A stretch of 64,000 nt of DNA, from contig NZ_DASZBU010000015.1 of NCBI RefSeq assembly GCF_035943815.1, forward strand, positions 310,001 through 374,000. Direction: 5' to 3'. The notes beneath the pieces were generated by a model that was not told the origin of the DNA, did not search any database, and saw only the letters and a list, made by a program, of their open reading frames with translations. Positions 48,453-56,495 of the stretch are shown piece by piece. This stretch comes from Frateuria_A sp035943815. GTDB taxonomy: Bacteria > Pseudomonadota > Gammaproteobacteria > Xanthomonadales > Rhodanobacteraceae. A program made the translations under genes and the position numbers. Every line of letters begins with the position of its first letter. Position 1 is the first letter of the stretch.

Positions 48453-49847
48453 TCAGGCGATCGCCGGATAGGGCGGGTCCGCGTCCAGCGACGAGGCACA
48501 GACCGCCGCCAGTTCCAGCAGACGCAGATCCGAACCGCGCGCCCCGACGAACTGCAGGCCGATCGGTCGGCCGTCGCTAAGCACGCCCATCGGCATGCTC
48601 ACCGCGGGACAGCCTGCAAGGCTGGCGAAGCTGGTCAGATCCGCCGCGGAATCGGGCGCCGGCCCGTCCAGCGCAAACGCACCCTGCGGCGTGGTCGGCA
48701 AGACCAATACGTCGATCTGCGCAAACAGCCGTCGCATCTTGAGCGTGGCGGCGTCCAGCACGCGGTCGGCCACGGCGTAGTCCGCGGCGCTCTTGCGCGC
48801 GGCGTACTCGAGCATCCCGCGCAACCGGGGCGAAACCGGATGCGTGGTGTCGGCCAGGTCGGCGGCGAAGGTGCCGAGCATCTCCGCTTCCATCAGCAGC
48901 AGGCCGGCGCGGCGCGAGCGGGCGAAATTCCAATCGGCGAAATCCACCGTGCGCCGTTCGCCCAGCTCACGCGGCAACCTGGCCAGCGCCGCCTCGAACA
49001 CTTCGATCACCTCCGCGTCCACACCCACCGCCGCCAGGTCCGGCAACAGGCCCGCACGCAGGTTGCCGGGCTCCCAGTCCGGCGGGGAGAAGGCGACACG
49101 GCGACGGCGCGAGCGAGGGTCGTCGGCGTCGTAGCCGGCCAGCACCTGCAACAGCACGGTGAGGTCGTTGGCACTGCGCGCCAGCAAGCCGACCGCATCG
49201 AGCCGGCGTGCCGCCGGCAACTTGCCGCGTGTGGAGATCTCCCCGTGCGTGGGCTTGATCGCGTACACGCCGCAGTAGCTCGCCGGAATGCGGATCGAGC
49301 CGAGGCTGTCCGAGCCCACCGCGGCCGCCGCAAGCCCGGCGGCAACCGCCGCTGCCGCGCCGCCGGAGGAGCCTCCAGCGCTGTAGCCGTGCTTGTAAGG
49401 ATTGTGCGTAGGCCCGTAGTGCGGGTTGTCGGTGGCGGCGCCCAGCGCGGCTTCGTCCATGTTGGTCTTGCCCACCAGCACCGCGCCGGAGGCGCGCAGG
49501 CGCGACACCACGTGGGCATCGTCCTGCACCGGCTTCTCGCGCCCGGGCAGGCCGGCGCGGGTGGGCCAGCCGGCCATGTCGAAATTGTCCTTCAATGCGA
49601 TCGGGATGCCGTCCAGTCGCCCGAGCACGCCATCGCGGCGGCGATGGGTCGCGGTGCGCGCCTGTTCCTGCAGCAGGCCCGGCCGCAGATCGACGTAGGC
49701 ATTGAGTTCGGGATTGATCCGCTCGATCGCACCCTGGTAAGCGTCCGCCAGCGCCTGGGGTTGCACGCGTCCGACCGCCAGCCAGTGCAGCAACTGGCAC
49801 ACGCTGGCGCGGCGCAGGTCAATGTCGGCGATCGCGGTCGAATTCAT
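48453..49847 (-). CDS. Amidase-signature family hydrolase
   Basis: A 464-residue amidase. The Ser-cisSer-Lys triad lies in PIALKDNFDMAG (Lys), SAGGSSGGAAAAVAAG (cis-Ser) and GSDSLGSIRIPASYCG (nucleophile Ser). It resembles GatA, but gatB and gatC are absent and the C-terminal part is shorter, so it is more likely an amide hydrolase of unknown substrate. The start at 49847 is favoured because the frame upstream enters the ETF-QO promoter region. It is divergent from ETF-QO. Confidence 0.87.
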   Translation of the reverse strand: MNSTAIADIDLRRASVCQLLHWLAVGRVQPQALADAYQGAIERINPELNAYVDLRPGLLQEQARTATHRRRDGVLGRLDGIPIALKDNFDMAGWPTRAGLPGREKPVQDDAHVVSRLRASGAVLVGKTNMDEAALGAATDNPHYGPTHNPYKHGYSAGGSSGGAAAAVAAGLAAAAVGSDSLGSIRIPASYCGVYAIKPTHGEISTRGKLPAARRLDAVGLLARSANDLTVLLQVLAGYDADDPRSRRRRVAFSPPDWEPGNLRAGLLPDLAAVGVDAEVIEVFEAALARLPRELGERRTVDFADWNFARSRRAGLLLMEAEMLGTFAADLADTTHPVSPRLRGMLEYAARKSAADYAVADRVLDAATLKMRRLFAQIDVLVLPTTPQGAFALDGPAPDSAADLTSFASLAGCPAVSMPMGVLSDGRPIGLQFVGARGSDLRLLELAAVCASSLDADPPYPAIA

Positions 49848-49996
49848 GCCTCGTCCTGTTGTATCGGATATCCCGATTATCGCCATGGCCAGCAAAGCGA
49901 TTGCAAGCGCTCGCGAGTGAAGAGTCCGGTTTGCCGCCAGGCGCGCGAAACCGGACAATGCCGGTCTTACCTTGGTACGCAGGCACGGAGTCCGCC

Positions 49997-51598
49997 ATGA
50001 GCGAACGCGAGACGATGGAATACGACGTGGTCGTGGTCGGCGCCGGCCCCGCCGGGCTGTCGTTCGCGATCCGCCTGAAGCAGCTTTCGCCCCAGACCAC
50101 CGTCTGCGTGATCGAGAAGGCATCCACCGTCGGCGCGCAGATCCTTTCCGGCGCGGTGATCGAACCGGGTCCACTCGATGCCCTGCTGCCCGGCTGGCGC
50201 GACAACCCGCCGCCGGTCTGCGTGCCCGCCGGCGAGGACGAGTTCTGGCTGCTGACCAGGACCGGCGGCCGCAAGCTCCCGGTGCCGCCGGGCATGCGCA
50301 ACCACGGCAACTTCATCGTCTCGCTCGGCGCCATGTGCGCCTGGCTGGCGCCGCAGGCCGAGGCGCTGGGCGTGGACGTGTTCCCCGGTTTCGCCGCTGC
50401 CGACAACATCTATGACGAGGACGGCTCGGTCGCTGGCGTGCGCATCGGCGACATGGGCGTGGCCAAGGACGGCACGCACAAGCCGGGCTACACCCAGGGC
50501 ATCGACATCAAGGCCAAGGTCACCGTGCTCGCCGAGGGCGCGCGCGGCAGCCTGACCAAGCAGCTGATCAAGCGCTTCGACCTGGCGAAGGACTCCGACC
50601 CGCAGGGCTACTCGATCGGCATCAAGGAGCTGTGGCACGTGCCCGCCGGCCGCGTCACCCCCGGCAAGATCGTGCACAGCATCGGCTGGCCGGCCGACAA
50701 CCATACTTACGGCGGCAGCTTCCTCTACCACCTGGATGGCGACCGCATCGCGCTGGGCTACGTCAGCGGCCTGGACTACCGCGACCCGGACTACAAGCCG
50801 TGGGAAGCCTTCCAGCAATGGAAGAACCATCCGCACGTCAAGCCGCTGCTCGAGGGCGGCAGCATCCTCTCGGCCGGCGCGCGCGCCATCGTCACCGGCG
50901 GCTGGCAATCGCTGCCGAAGGTGGAGATGCCCGGCGCCCTCCTGATCGGCGACACCGCGGGCCTCCTTAACGTGCCCAAGATCAAGGGCACCCACCAGGC
51001 GATCCGCAGCGGCATGCTCGCCGCCGAACACCTGGCCGCCAACCGCCTGAAGCCCGCCGGCTTCGATGCCGCACTGCGCGCCTCGCCGGCGATGGAGGAA
51101 CTGAAGCAGGTGCGCAACATCAAGCCCGGCTTCAAGAAGGGCCTGTGGTTCGGCATGGCCAACGCCGCCTGGGAGACGCTCACCCGCGGCGCCTCGCCAT
51201 GGACGCTGAAGAACAAGGCCGACTGGTGCTCGCTCGACAAGCTCGGCGAACACGAGGAACCCAGGCGCGACTACGTCACGCGGGAACTGCCCCCGCGCGA
51301 CCGCCTGGCCGGCGTCTACTTCGCCGCCACCGAACACGACGAGGACCAGCCGATCCACCTGCACGTGGCCGACACCAATATCTGCATCGAGCGCTGCAGC
51401 GTCGAATACGGCAACCCCTGCACGCGCTTCTGCCCGGCCAGCGTCTACGAGATCGTCGAGGACGACGCGGGCAAGCGCCTGCAGATCAACGCCGCCAACT
51501 GCGTGCACTGCAAGACCTGCGACATCAAGGACCCCTACGAGATCATCACCTGGGTCACGCCCGAGGGCGGGTCGGGGCCGAATTACCAGAACCTCTGA
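49997..51598 (+). CDS. Electron-transfer flavoprotein:ubiquinone oxidoreductase
   Basis: Membrane-associated flavo-iron-sulfur enzyme (533 aa) that passes electrons from ETF to the quinone pool. The FAD-binding N-terminus is YDVVVVGAGPAGLSFAIRLK; GALLIGDTAGLLNVPKIKGT is the second FAD contact. The C-terminal 4Fe-4S domain has CIERCSVEYGNPCTRFCPA and NCVHCKTCDIKDPYE. The start at 49997 has CGGAGTCC upstream. The partner genes etfB and etfA lie 2.3 kb downstream on the same strand, separated by a glycosyltransferase, so together they link the fadE dehydrogenase to respiration. Confidence 0.95.
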   Translation: MSERETMEYDVVVVGAGPAGLSFAIRLKQLSPQTTVCVIEKASTVGAQILSGAVIEPGPLDALLPGWRDNPPPVCVPAGEDEFWLLTRTGGRKLPVPPGMRNHGNFIVSLGAMCAWLAPQAEALGVDVFPGFAAADNIYDEDGSVAGVRIGDMGVAKDGTHKPGYTQGIDIKAKVTVLAEGARGSLTKQLIKRFDLAKDSDPQGYSIGIKELWHVPAGRVTPGKIVHSIGWPADNHTYGGSFLYHLDGDRIALGYVSGLDYRDPDYKPWEAFQQWKNHPHVKPLLEGGSILSAGARAIVTGGWQSLPKVEMPGALLIGDTAGLLNVPKIKGTHQAIRSGMLAAEHLAANRLKPAGFDAALRASPAMEELKQVRNIKPGFKKGLWFGMANAAWETLTRGASPWTLKNKADWCSLDKLGEHEEPRRDYVTRELPPRDRLAGVYFAATEHDEDQPIHLHVADTNICIERCSVEYGNPCTRFCPASVYEIVEDDAGKRLQINAANCVHCKTCDIKDPYEIITWVTPEGGSGPNYQNL

Positions 51599-51670
51599 TC
51601 GGTCGAGGGCCATCCCCTGATCGGCAATCTGCAATGGCGCCTCAAACGCCTGGGCTACCAGCTGCAGCGC

Positions 51671-53701
51671 ATGCGCGGCAGCATCGCGCTGCGCGGCTGG
51701 CGCGGGACGCTGGCGCGCGTGCGCCAGGAGTTGGAGACGCGCCCCGCCGTTGCCGAGGACCTGGCGCTGCTGCCGCTGGATGAACCCTTCGCGCCCTTCG
51801 CGCTGCCGCAGACAGCGGCGCCGCCGCGGGTTTCCATCGTCATCCCGATCCACGGCAAGCTCGCCTACACGCTGGCCTGTTTGCGCTCCCTGGCCCGGCA
51901 CGGGGCGAAGGCGGCGTTCGAGGTCATCGTGGTCGACGACGCCTCGCCGGACGAGAGCGCCTCGGCCCTGGCGCAAGTGGAGGGCCTGCGCTTGCTGCGC
52001 AACCCGCACAACCTGGGCTTCGTCGACAGCTGCAATGCCGGCGCGGCCGCGGCCCAGGGCGAGTACCTGTTGTTCCTCAACAACGACACGCAGGTCACCG
52101 CCGGCTGGCTCGATGCGCTGCTGGACTGTTTCTCCGAACGTCCCGATTGCGGCATCGCCGGTGCGCGCCTGGTCTATCCGGACGGCCGCCTGCAGGAAGC
52201 CGGCGGGCTGGTGTTCGCCGACGGCAGCTGCTGGAACACCGGGCGCTTCGAGCCGCGCGACGCGCCGGCCTACCAGTACCGCCGCCGCACCGACTACGTG
52301 ACCGGCGCCTGCCTGCTGATCCGCCGTGAGGTGTTCGACCGCGCCGGTGGCTTCGACACGCGCTATCGCCCGGCCTACTACGAGGACACCGACCTTGCCT
52401 TTGCGGTAAGGCAACTGGGCCTGGAGGTGTATTACGAGCCGGCCAGCACGGTGATCCACTGCGAGGGCATCACCGCGGGGACCGACATCGGTGCCGGCGT
52501 CAAACGCCACCAGGCGCAGAACCAGATCCGGTTCGCCCGCAAATGGGCCGACCGGCTGGCCCAGCAACCCCCACCGGGCACACCGCTGGAAAGAGCTGTC
52601 CGCTGGCGCGCGCGCGGCCGTGTGCTGGTGGTGGACGCCACCCTGCCCGATCCGGCGCGCGATTCGGGTTCCCTGCGCCTGTGCGGCATCCTGCGGTTGC
52701 TCGACCAGCAGGGGTGGAGCACGTGCTTCTTTCCCGACGACCGGCGCGTGGACGCCGACGCCGTTCGCAGGCTGGGCGCGCTCGGCTGCGAAGTGCTGGG
52801 GGGAGACGGCGTTCCCGACCTGCCGCGCTGGCTGCGCGACCATGGCGCCGGGCTGCATGCCGTGATCCTGTGCCGCCATACGGTGGCCGGCCAGTACGCC
52901 CCGCAGGTTCGCCGCCATGCGCCGCAGGCGCGGCTGGTGTTCGATACCGTGGACCTGCACTTCCTGCGCGAGCAGCGCGCGGCGGAGGTCGCCGACAACC
53001 CGGCGCTGGCACGGCAGGCGAGCGCATCGCGCCGCAGCGAGCTGGAGCTGATCGAGCGCAGCGACGCCACCCTGGTGGTCAGCCCGCACGAACAGAGCCT
53101 GCTCATGGCGATGTTGCCGCAGGCACGCGTGGAGCTGCTTTCCAACATCCACGAGGTGCATGGCTGCCGCCGTCCGCATGCCGCGCGCAAGGACCTTGTC
53201 TTCATCGGCGGCTTCGGCCATCCGCCCAATGCGGACGCGCTGCGCTGGATCCGGGCCGATCTGCTGCCGCGACTGCGCGAGGCGATGCCGGAGCTACGGC
53301 TGCACGTGCTTGGCGACCTGCCCGAGGCAGCCCGCCGGGAACTGGCCACGCCGGGCCTCGAACTGCACGGTCGGGTGCCCGATCTCGCGCCATGGCTGGA
53401 TGGCTGCCTCGCGTCGCTGGCACCGCTGCGCTTCGGCGCAGGCGTCAAAGGCAAGATCAACATGGCCATGAGCCATGGCTTGCCCGTCATCGCCACCACC
53501 ATCGCGGTGGAAGGCATGCAACTGGTCGACGGCATGGATGTGCTGGTGGCCGACGACGCGCCGGCCTTCGTCGCCGCGGTGCAGCGCCTGCGCATGGACG
53601 AACCCCTCTGGCAGCGCCTGTCCCGGCACGGGATGGAAAACGTCCGCCAGCACTTTTCCGCCGCGGCCGCCGCGGCCACGCTTGAACGCGTGCTGGGCTG
53701 A
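51671..53701 (+). CDS. Two-domain glycosyltransferase (GT2 fused to a GT-B domain)
   Basis: Cytoplasmic, no membrane segments, at least 676 aa. The first half is GT2: VSIVIPIHGKLAYTLACLRS, VVDDASPDESASAL, a FLNNDTQVTAGWLD metal site and YYEDTDLAFAVRQLG. The second half is a GT-B fold (RVLVVDATLPDPARDSGSLR, DLVFIGGFGHPPNADALRWI, LAPLRFGAGVKGKINMAMSH). Bifunctional enzymes like this build rhamnan-type or other surface chains. The ATG at 51671 is likely not the true start: the frame stays open back to the ETF-QO stop, and a CTG at 51617 follows GAGGG and begins LIGNLQWRLKRLGYQ, which reads like genuine N-terminal protein. The gene sits between ETF-QO and etfBA without other glycan genes. Confidence 0.88.
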   Translation: MRGSIALRGWRGTLARVRQELETRPAVAEDLALLPLDEPFAPFALPQTAAPPRVSIVIPIHGKLAYTLACLRSLARHGAKAAFEVIVVDDASPDESASALAQVEGLRLLRNPHNLGFVDSCNAGAAAAQGEYLLFLNNDTQVTAGWLDALLDCFSERPDCGIAGARLVYPDGRLQEAGGLVFADGSCWNTGRFEPRDAPAYQYRRRTDYVTGACLLIRREVFDRAGGFDTRYRPAYYEDTDLAFAVRQLGLEVYYEPASTVIHCEGITAGTDIGAGVKRHQAQNQIRFARKWADRLAQQPPPGTPLERAVRWRARGRVLVVDATLPDPARDSGSLRLCGILRLLDQQGWSTCFFPDDRRVDADAVRRLGALGCEVLGGDGVPDLPRWLRDHGAGLHAVILCRHTVAGQYAPQVRRHAPQARLVFDTVDLHFLREQRAAEVADNPALARQASASRRSELELIERSDATLVVSPHEQSLLMAMLPQARVELLSNIHEVHGCRRPHAARKDLVFIGGFGHPPNADALRWIRADLLPRLREAMPELRLHVLGDLPEAARRELATPGLELHGRVPDLAPWLDGCLASLAPLRFGAGVKGKINMAMSHGLPVIATTIAVEGMQLVDGMDVLVADDAPAFVAAVQRLRMDEPLWQRLSRHGMENVRQHFSAAAAAATLERVLG

Positions 53702-53790
53702 GCCTCGCCATATCGCCATCCGCGCTTGCGGATGTAGCCGGTGCTACCAAAGACCGACACCTTCATGCGGCCCGTCCATTACAAGCGTTA

Positions 53791-53808
53791 GCCATTCCAA
53801 CTAATGGC
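53791..53808. promoter_or_regulatory. Inverted repeat upstream of etfBA, candidate operator
   Basis: GCCATT-CCAACT-AATGGC, perfect 6-bp arms, about 100 bases before etfB in an AT-richer part of the promoter region. It could be a site for a fatty-acid or amino-acid catabolism repressor (TetR or GntR type). No matching site was found at fadE. Confidence 0.45.
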
Positions 53809-53910
53809 GAATTGCCGTACGCCGACGCATGGGTGACGTGCTCGGGTTAGAATTTCGGCTTCCCGTCCCTTCCCCTGCCGCCTCCGCAGCGGCAAATTCA
53901 AGGAACCGCG

Positions 53911-54657
53911 ATGAAGATTCTGGTCGGCTACAAGCGCGTCGTGGACTACAACGTCCGCATCCAGGTCAAGCCCGACGGCACCGGCGTAGTGACCGAGGGC
54001 GTCAAGCTCTCCGCCAACCCCTTCGACGACATCGCGCTGGAAGAAGCCCTGCGCCTGCGCGAGAAAGGCGTAGCCGAGGAAGTGGTGATCGTGGGCATCG
54101 GCCCGGCCGACCTCACCGCGCACCTGCGCAACGGCCTGGCCATGGGCGCCAACCGCGCCATCCACGTGACCACCACCGAGACTGTGCAGCCGCTCACCGC
54201 CGCGCGCGCGTTCCTCAAGCTGGTGGAAAAGGAGCAGCCGGGCCTGGTGATCCTCGGCAAGCAGGCGATCGACGACGACGCCAACCAGACTGGCCAGATG
54301 CTCGCCGCGCTGTGGGATCGCCCGCAGGCGACCTTCGCCAGCAAGGTCGAGATCGCCGACGGGAAGGCAACGGTGACCCGCGAGGTCGACGCCGGCCTGG
54401 AAACCATCGAGGCCGACCTGCCAGCCGTGATCACCACAGATCTTCGCCTCAACGAGCCGCGCTTCATAAAGCTGCCGGACATCATGAAGGCCAAGTCCAA
54501 GCCGATCGACGTGATCGAGTTCGGCTCGCTCGGCGTCGAAGGCGGCGACCACTTGAAGACCATCCACTACGCCGCGCCGCCCAAGCGCAGCAAGGGCGTG
54601 ATGGTCAAGGACGCAGCCGAGCTGGTCGCCACCCTTAAGCAGAAGGGCCTGCTGTAA
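53911..54657 (+). CDS. etfB: Electron-transfer flavoprotein beta subunit
   Basis: Beta subunit (248 aa) that binds AMP and docks acyl-CoA dehydrogenases. Family blocks are MKILVGYKRVVDYNVRIQVK, GVKLSANPFDDIALEEALRL, VIVGIGPADLTAHLRNGLAM and the C-terminal docking-loop region SLGVEGGDHLK. AAGGAACCGCG is its ribosome-binding site. etfA follows 27 bases downstream. Likely transcribed from its own promoter at about 53.8 kb. Confidence 0.97.
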   Translation: MKILVGYKRVVDYNVRIQVKPDGTGVVTEGVKLSANPFDDIALEEALRLREKGVAEEVVIVGIGPADLTAHLRNGLAMGANRAIHVTTTETVQPLTAARAFLKLVEKEQPGLVILGKQAIDDDANQTGQMLAALWDRPQATFASKVEIADGKATVTREVDAGLETIEADLPAVITTDLRLNEPRFIKLPDIMKAKSKPIDVIEFGSLGVEGGDHLKTIHYAAPPKRSKGVMVKDAAELVATLKQKGLL

Positions 54658-54684
54658 GCGGCCGCCGGGAACTGGAGAGAAGAC

Positions 54685-55626
54685 ATGAGCAAGATCCTCG
54701 TCATCGCCGAACACCTGGGCGGCAAGCTCAACCCTTCCACTGCGCGTGCGGTGAGCGCCGCCGCGGCCCTCAAACCCGAAGCCATCGACGTGCTGGTGCT
54801 GGCCGACACCTGCGACGCGATGGCCGCCGAGGCCGCAAAGATCGAAGGCGTGAGCCGCGTGCTCACCGCCAGCCGCGCCGAGAATGCCCACGCGCTGGCA
54901 GCCGTGCTGGCGCCACAGGTGGCCAAGGCTGCCGCCGGGTACAGCCACGTATTCGTTCCCTCCACGACCTTCGGCAAGGATCTCGCCCCGCGCGTGGCCG
55001 CTCTGCTAGGCGTGGCGCAGGTCAGCGACGTAATGTCCGTCGAGGGCAGCCACACCTTCAAGCGTCCGATCTACGCCGGCAACGCCATCGTCACCGTGGA
55101 AGCCGACCCCGCGCAGACCGTAGTCGCCACCATCCGCACGGCGTCCTGGCCGGCGGCCGCAAGCGGTGCAAACAGCGCCCCAGTCGAAACGCTGAACCTT
55201 GACGTCGCGCTCCCCTCCTACACCCGCTTCGTCGAATTGAAGCAGGGCAAGAGCGACCGCCCGGACCTGCAGAGCGCCAGCAAGGTCGTCTCGGGCGGCC
55301 GCGGCGTCGGCTCGAAGGAGAACTTCGAGATCATCTACAAGTTCGCCGACAAGATCGGCGCCGCCGTGGGCGCCTCACGCGCCGCGGTGGATGCCGGCTA
55401 CGTACCCAACGAGATGCAGGTCGGGCAGACCGGCAAGATCATCGCGCCCGAGCTGTACATGGCGATCGGCATCTCCGGCGCCATCCAGCACCTCACCGGC
55501 ATCAAGGATGCCGGCACCATCGTGGCGATCAACAAGGATGCCGAAGCGCCGATTTTCGAGGTGGCGGACATTGGGTTGGTGGGTGATCTGTTCAAACTGA
55601 TCCCTGAGCTGGAGCAGGCACTTTGA
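54685..55626 (+). CDS. etfA: Electron-transfer flavoprotein alpha subunit
   Basis: FAD-binding subunit (313 aa) of the ETF heterodimer. The C-terminal domain carries SGGRGVGSKENFEIIYKFAD, GASRAAVDAGYVPNEMQVGQ and then TGKIIAPELYMAIGISGAIQ with DAEAPIFEVADIGLVGDLFK, the full FAD-site signature. The N-terminal half has the usual KILVIAEHLGGKLNPSTARA. GGAGAGAAG precedes the ATG. It accepts electrons from FadE and other dehydrogenases and passes them to the ETF-QO encoded upstream. Confidence 0.97.
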   Translation: MSKILVIAEHLGGKLNPSTARAVSAAAALKPEAIDVLVLADTCDAMAAEAAKIEGVSRVLTASRAENAHALAAVLAPQVAKAAAGYSHVFVPSTTFGKDLAPRVAALLGVAQVSDVMSVEGSHTFKRPIYAGNAIVTVEADPAQTVVATIRTASWPAAASGANSAPVETLNLDVALPSYTRFVELKQGKSDRPDLQSASKVVSGGRGVGSKENFEIIYKFADKIGAAVGASRAAVDAGYVPNEMQVGQTGKIIAPELYMAIGISGAIQHLTGIKDAGTIVAINKDAEAPIFEVADIGLVGDLFKLIPELEQAL

Positions 55627-55739
55627 CCCCAGCCAACCGGGTGCACTGGCGTACGGTCTCGCCATGAACGAGGCGTTGCGTCGTCGATCCTGGCTGATGC
55701 GAACCCAAATTTGATCAGATTGCGCCCGACCCTTTTGCG

Positions 55740-56495
55740 ATGAGCGACAACTACGTCCTGATCCACTACCACATCTTCAAGAATGCCGGCAGCAGCGTGG
55801 ACGCAAGCTTGCGGCACTCCTTCGGAGGCCGCTGGGGAACGTTCGAAGGGCCGCATGCCCATGCCATCCAGTCAAGCGAGCAGTTGTCCGCGTTCATGGC
55901 GGCCAACAAGCATCTGGTTGCCATATCCAGCCACCTCGCACGCCCCCCGCTTCCGCATTCCCATTGCCTGCCCGTGGTGTTTCTGCGGCATCCCCTGCTG
56001 CGCGCCTGGTCCGTCTATCAATATACGCGTGCCAACAGTTCGCAGCCCTATTCCGCGGTGGCCCAGAACCTGACGTTCTCTGACTACATCCGGTGGGCGC
56101 TTAAGAAAGAGCCAGGCAGCATTGTCATTCGCGACTACCAAGTAGTGCATCTTTCGGATGCGTCATGGCGCGGAGGCGACATCCTCAAGACAGAGGCCAC
56201 CCAAGCCGACTTGGAGCAGGCATGCCAGCTGCTGTCGTACTGGGGCGTAGTGGGCATCGTCGAGGAGTTCGACCGGTCGGTCACGGCGTTCCAAGCAAGG
56301 TACGGAGAATATTTGCCGGATCTCGAATTTCTTCCCAGGTGGGACAACGCCACCTCGCGTGAGGTCGTCCCTTTGGCCGAACGCGTGGACCAACTGAGGC
56401 AAATGCTGGGCGATTGCCTGCACGATGACTTCATGGAGGCCAATCGCCTCGATTCGCACCTGTACGCCCACGGGCGGTCGTTACTGCACGCGTGA
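55740..56495 (+). CDS. Sulfotransferase-like protein, glycan type
   Basis: A 251-residue protein. HYHIFKNAGSSVDASLRHSF is the PAPS 5'-phosphosulfate loop in the H-I-(F/P)-K-x-(A/G) form of carbohydrate sulfotransferases, and PVVFLRHPLLRAWSVYQYTR is the 3'-phosphate region. It likely adds sulfate to a surface sugar, but the acceptor is unknown. It has no membrane anchor. The gene reads toward, and its last 65 bases overlap the end of, a second sulfotransferase gene on the other strand. Base composition is a little less GC-rich than the etf genes before it. No strong ribosome-binding site is seen before the ATG at 55740. Confidence 0.8.
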   Translation: MSDNYVLIHYHIFKNAGSSVDASLRHSFGGRWGTFEGPHAHAIQSSEQLSAFMAANKHLVAISSHLARPPLPHSHCLPVVFLRHPLLRAWSVYQYTRANSSQPYSAVAQNLTFSDYIRWALKKEPGSIVIRDYQVVHLSDASWRGGDILKTEATQADLEQACQLLSYWGVVGIVEEFDRSVTAFQARYGEYLPDLEFLPRWDNATSREVVPLAERVDQLRQMLGDCLHDDFMEANRLDSHLYAHGRSLLHA

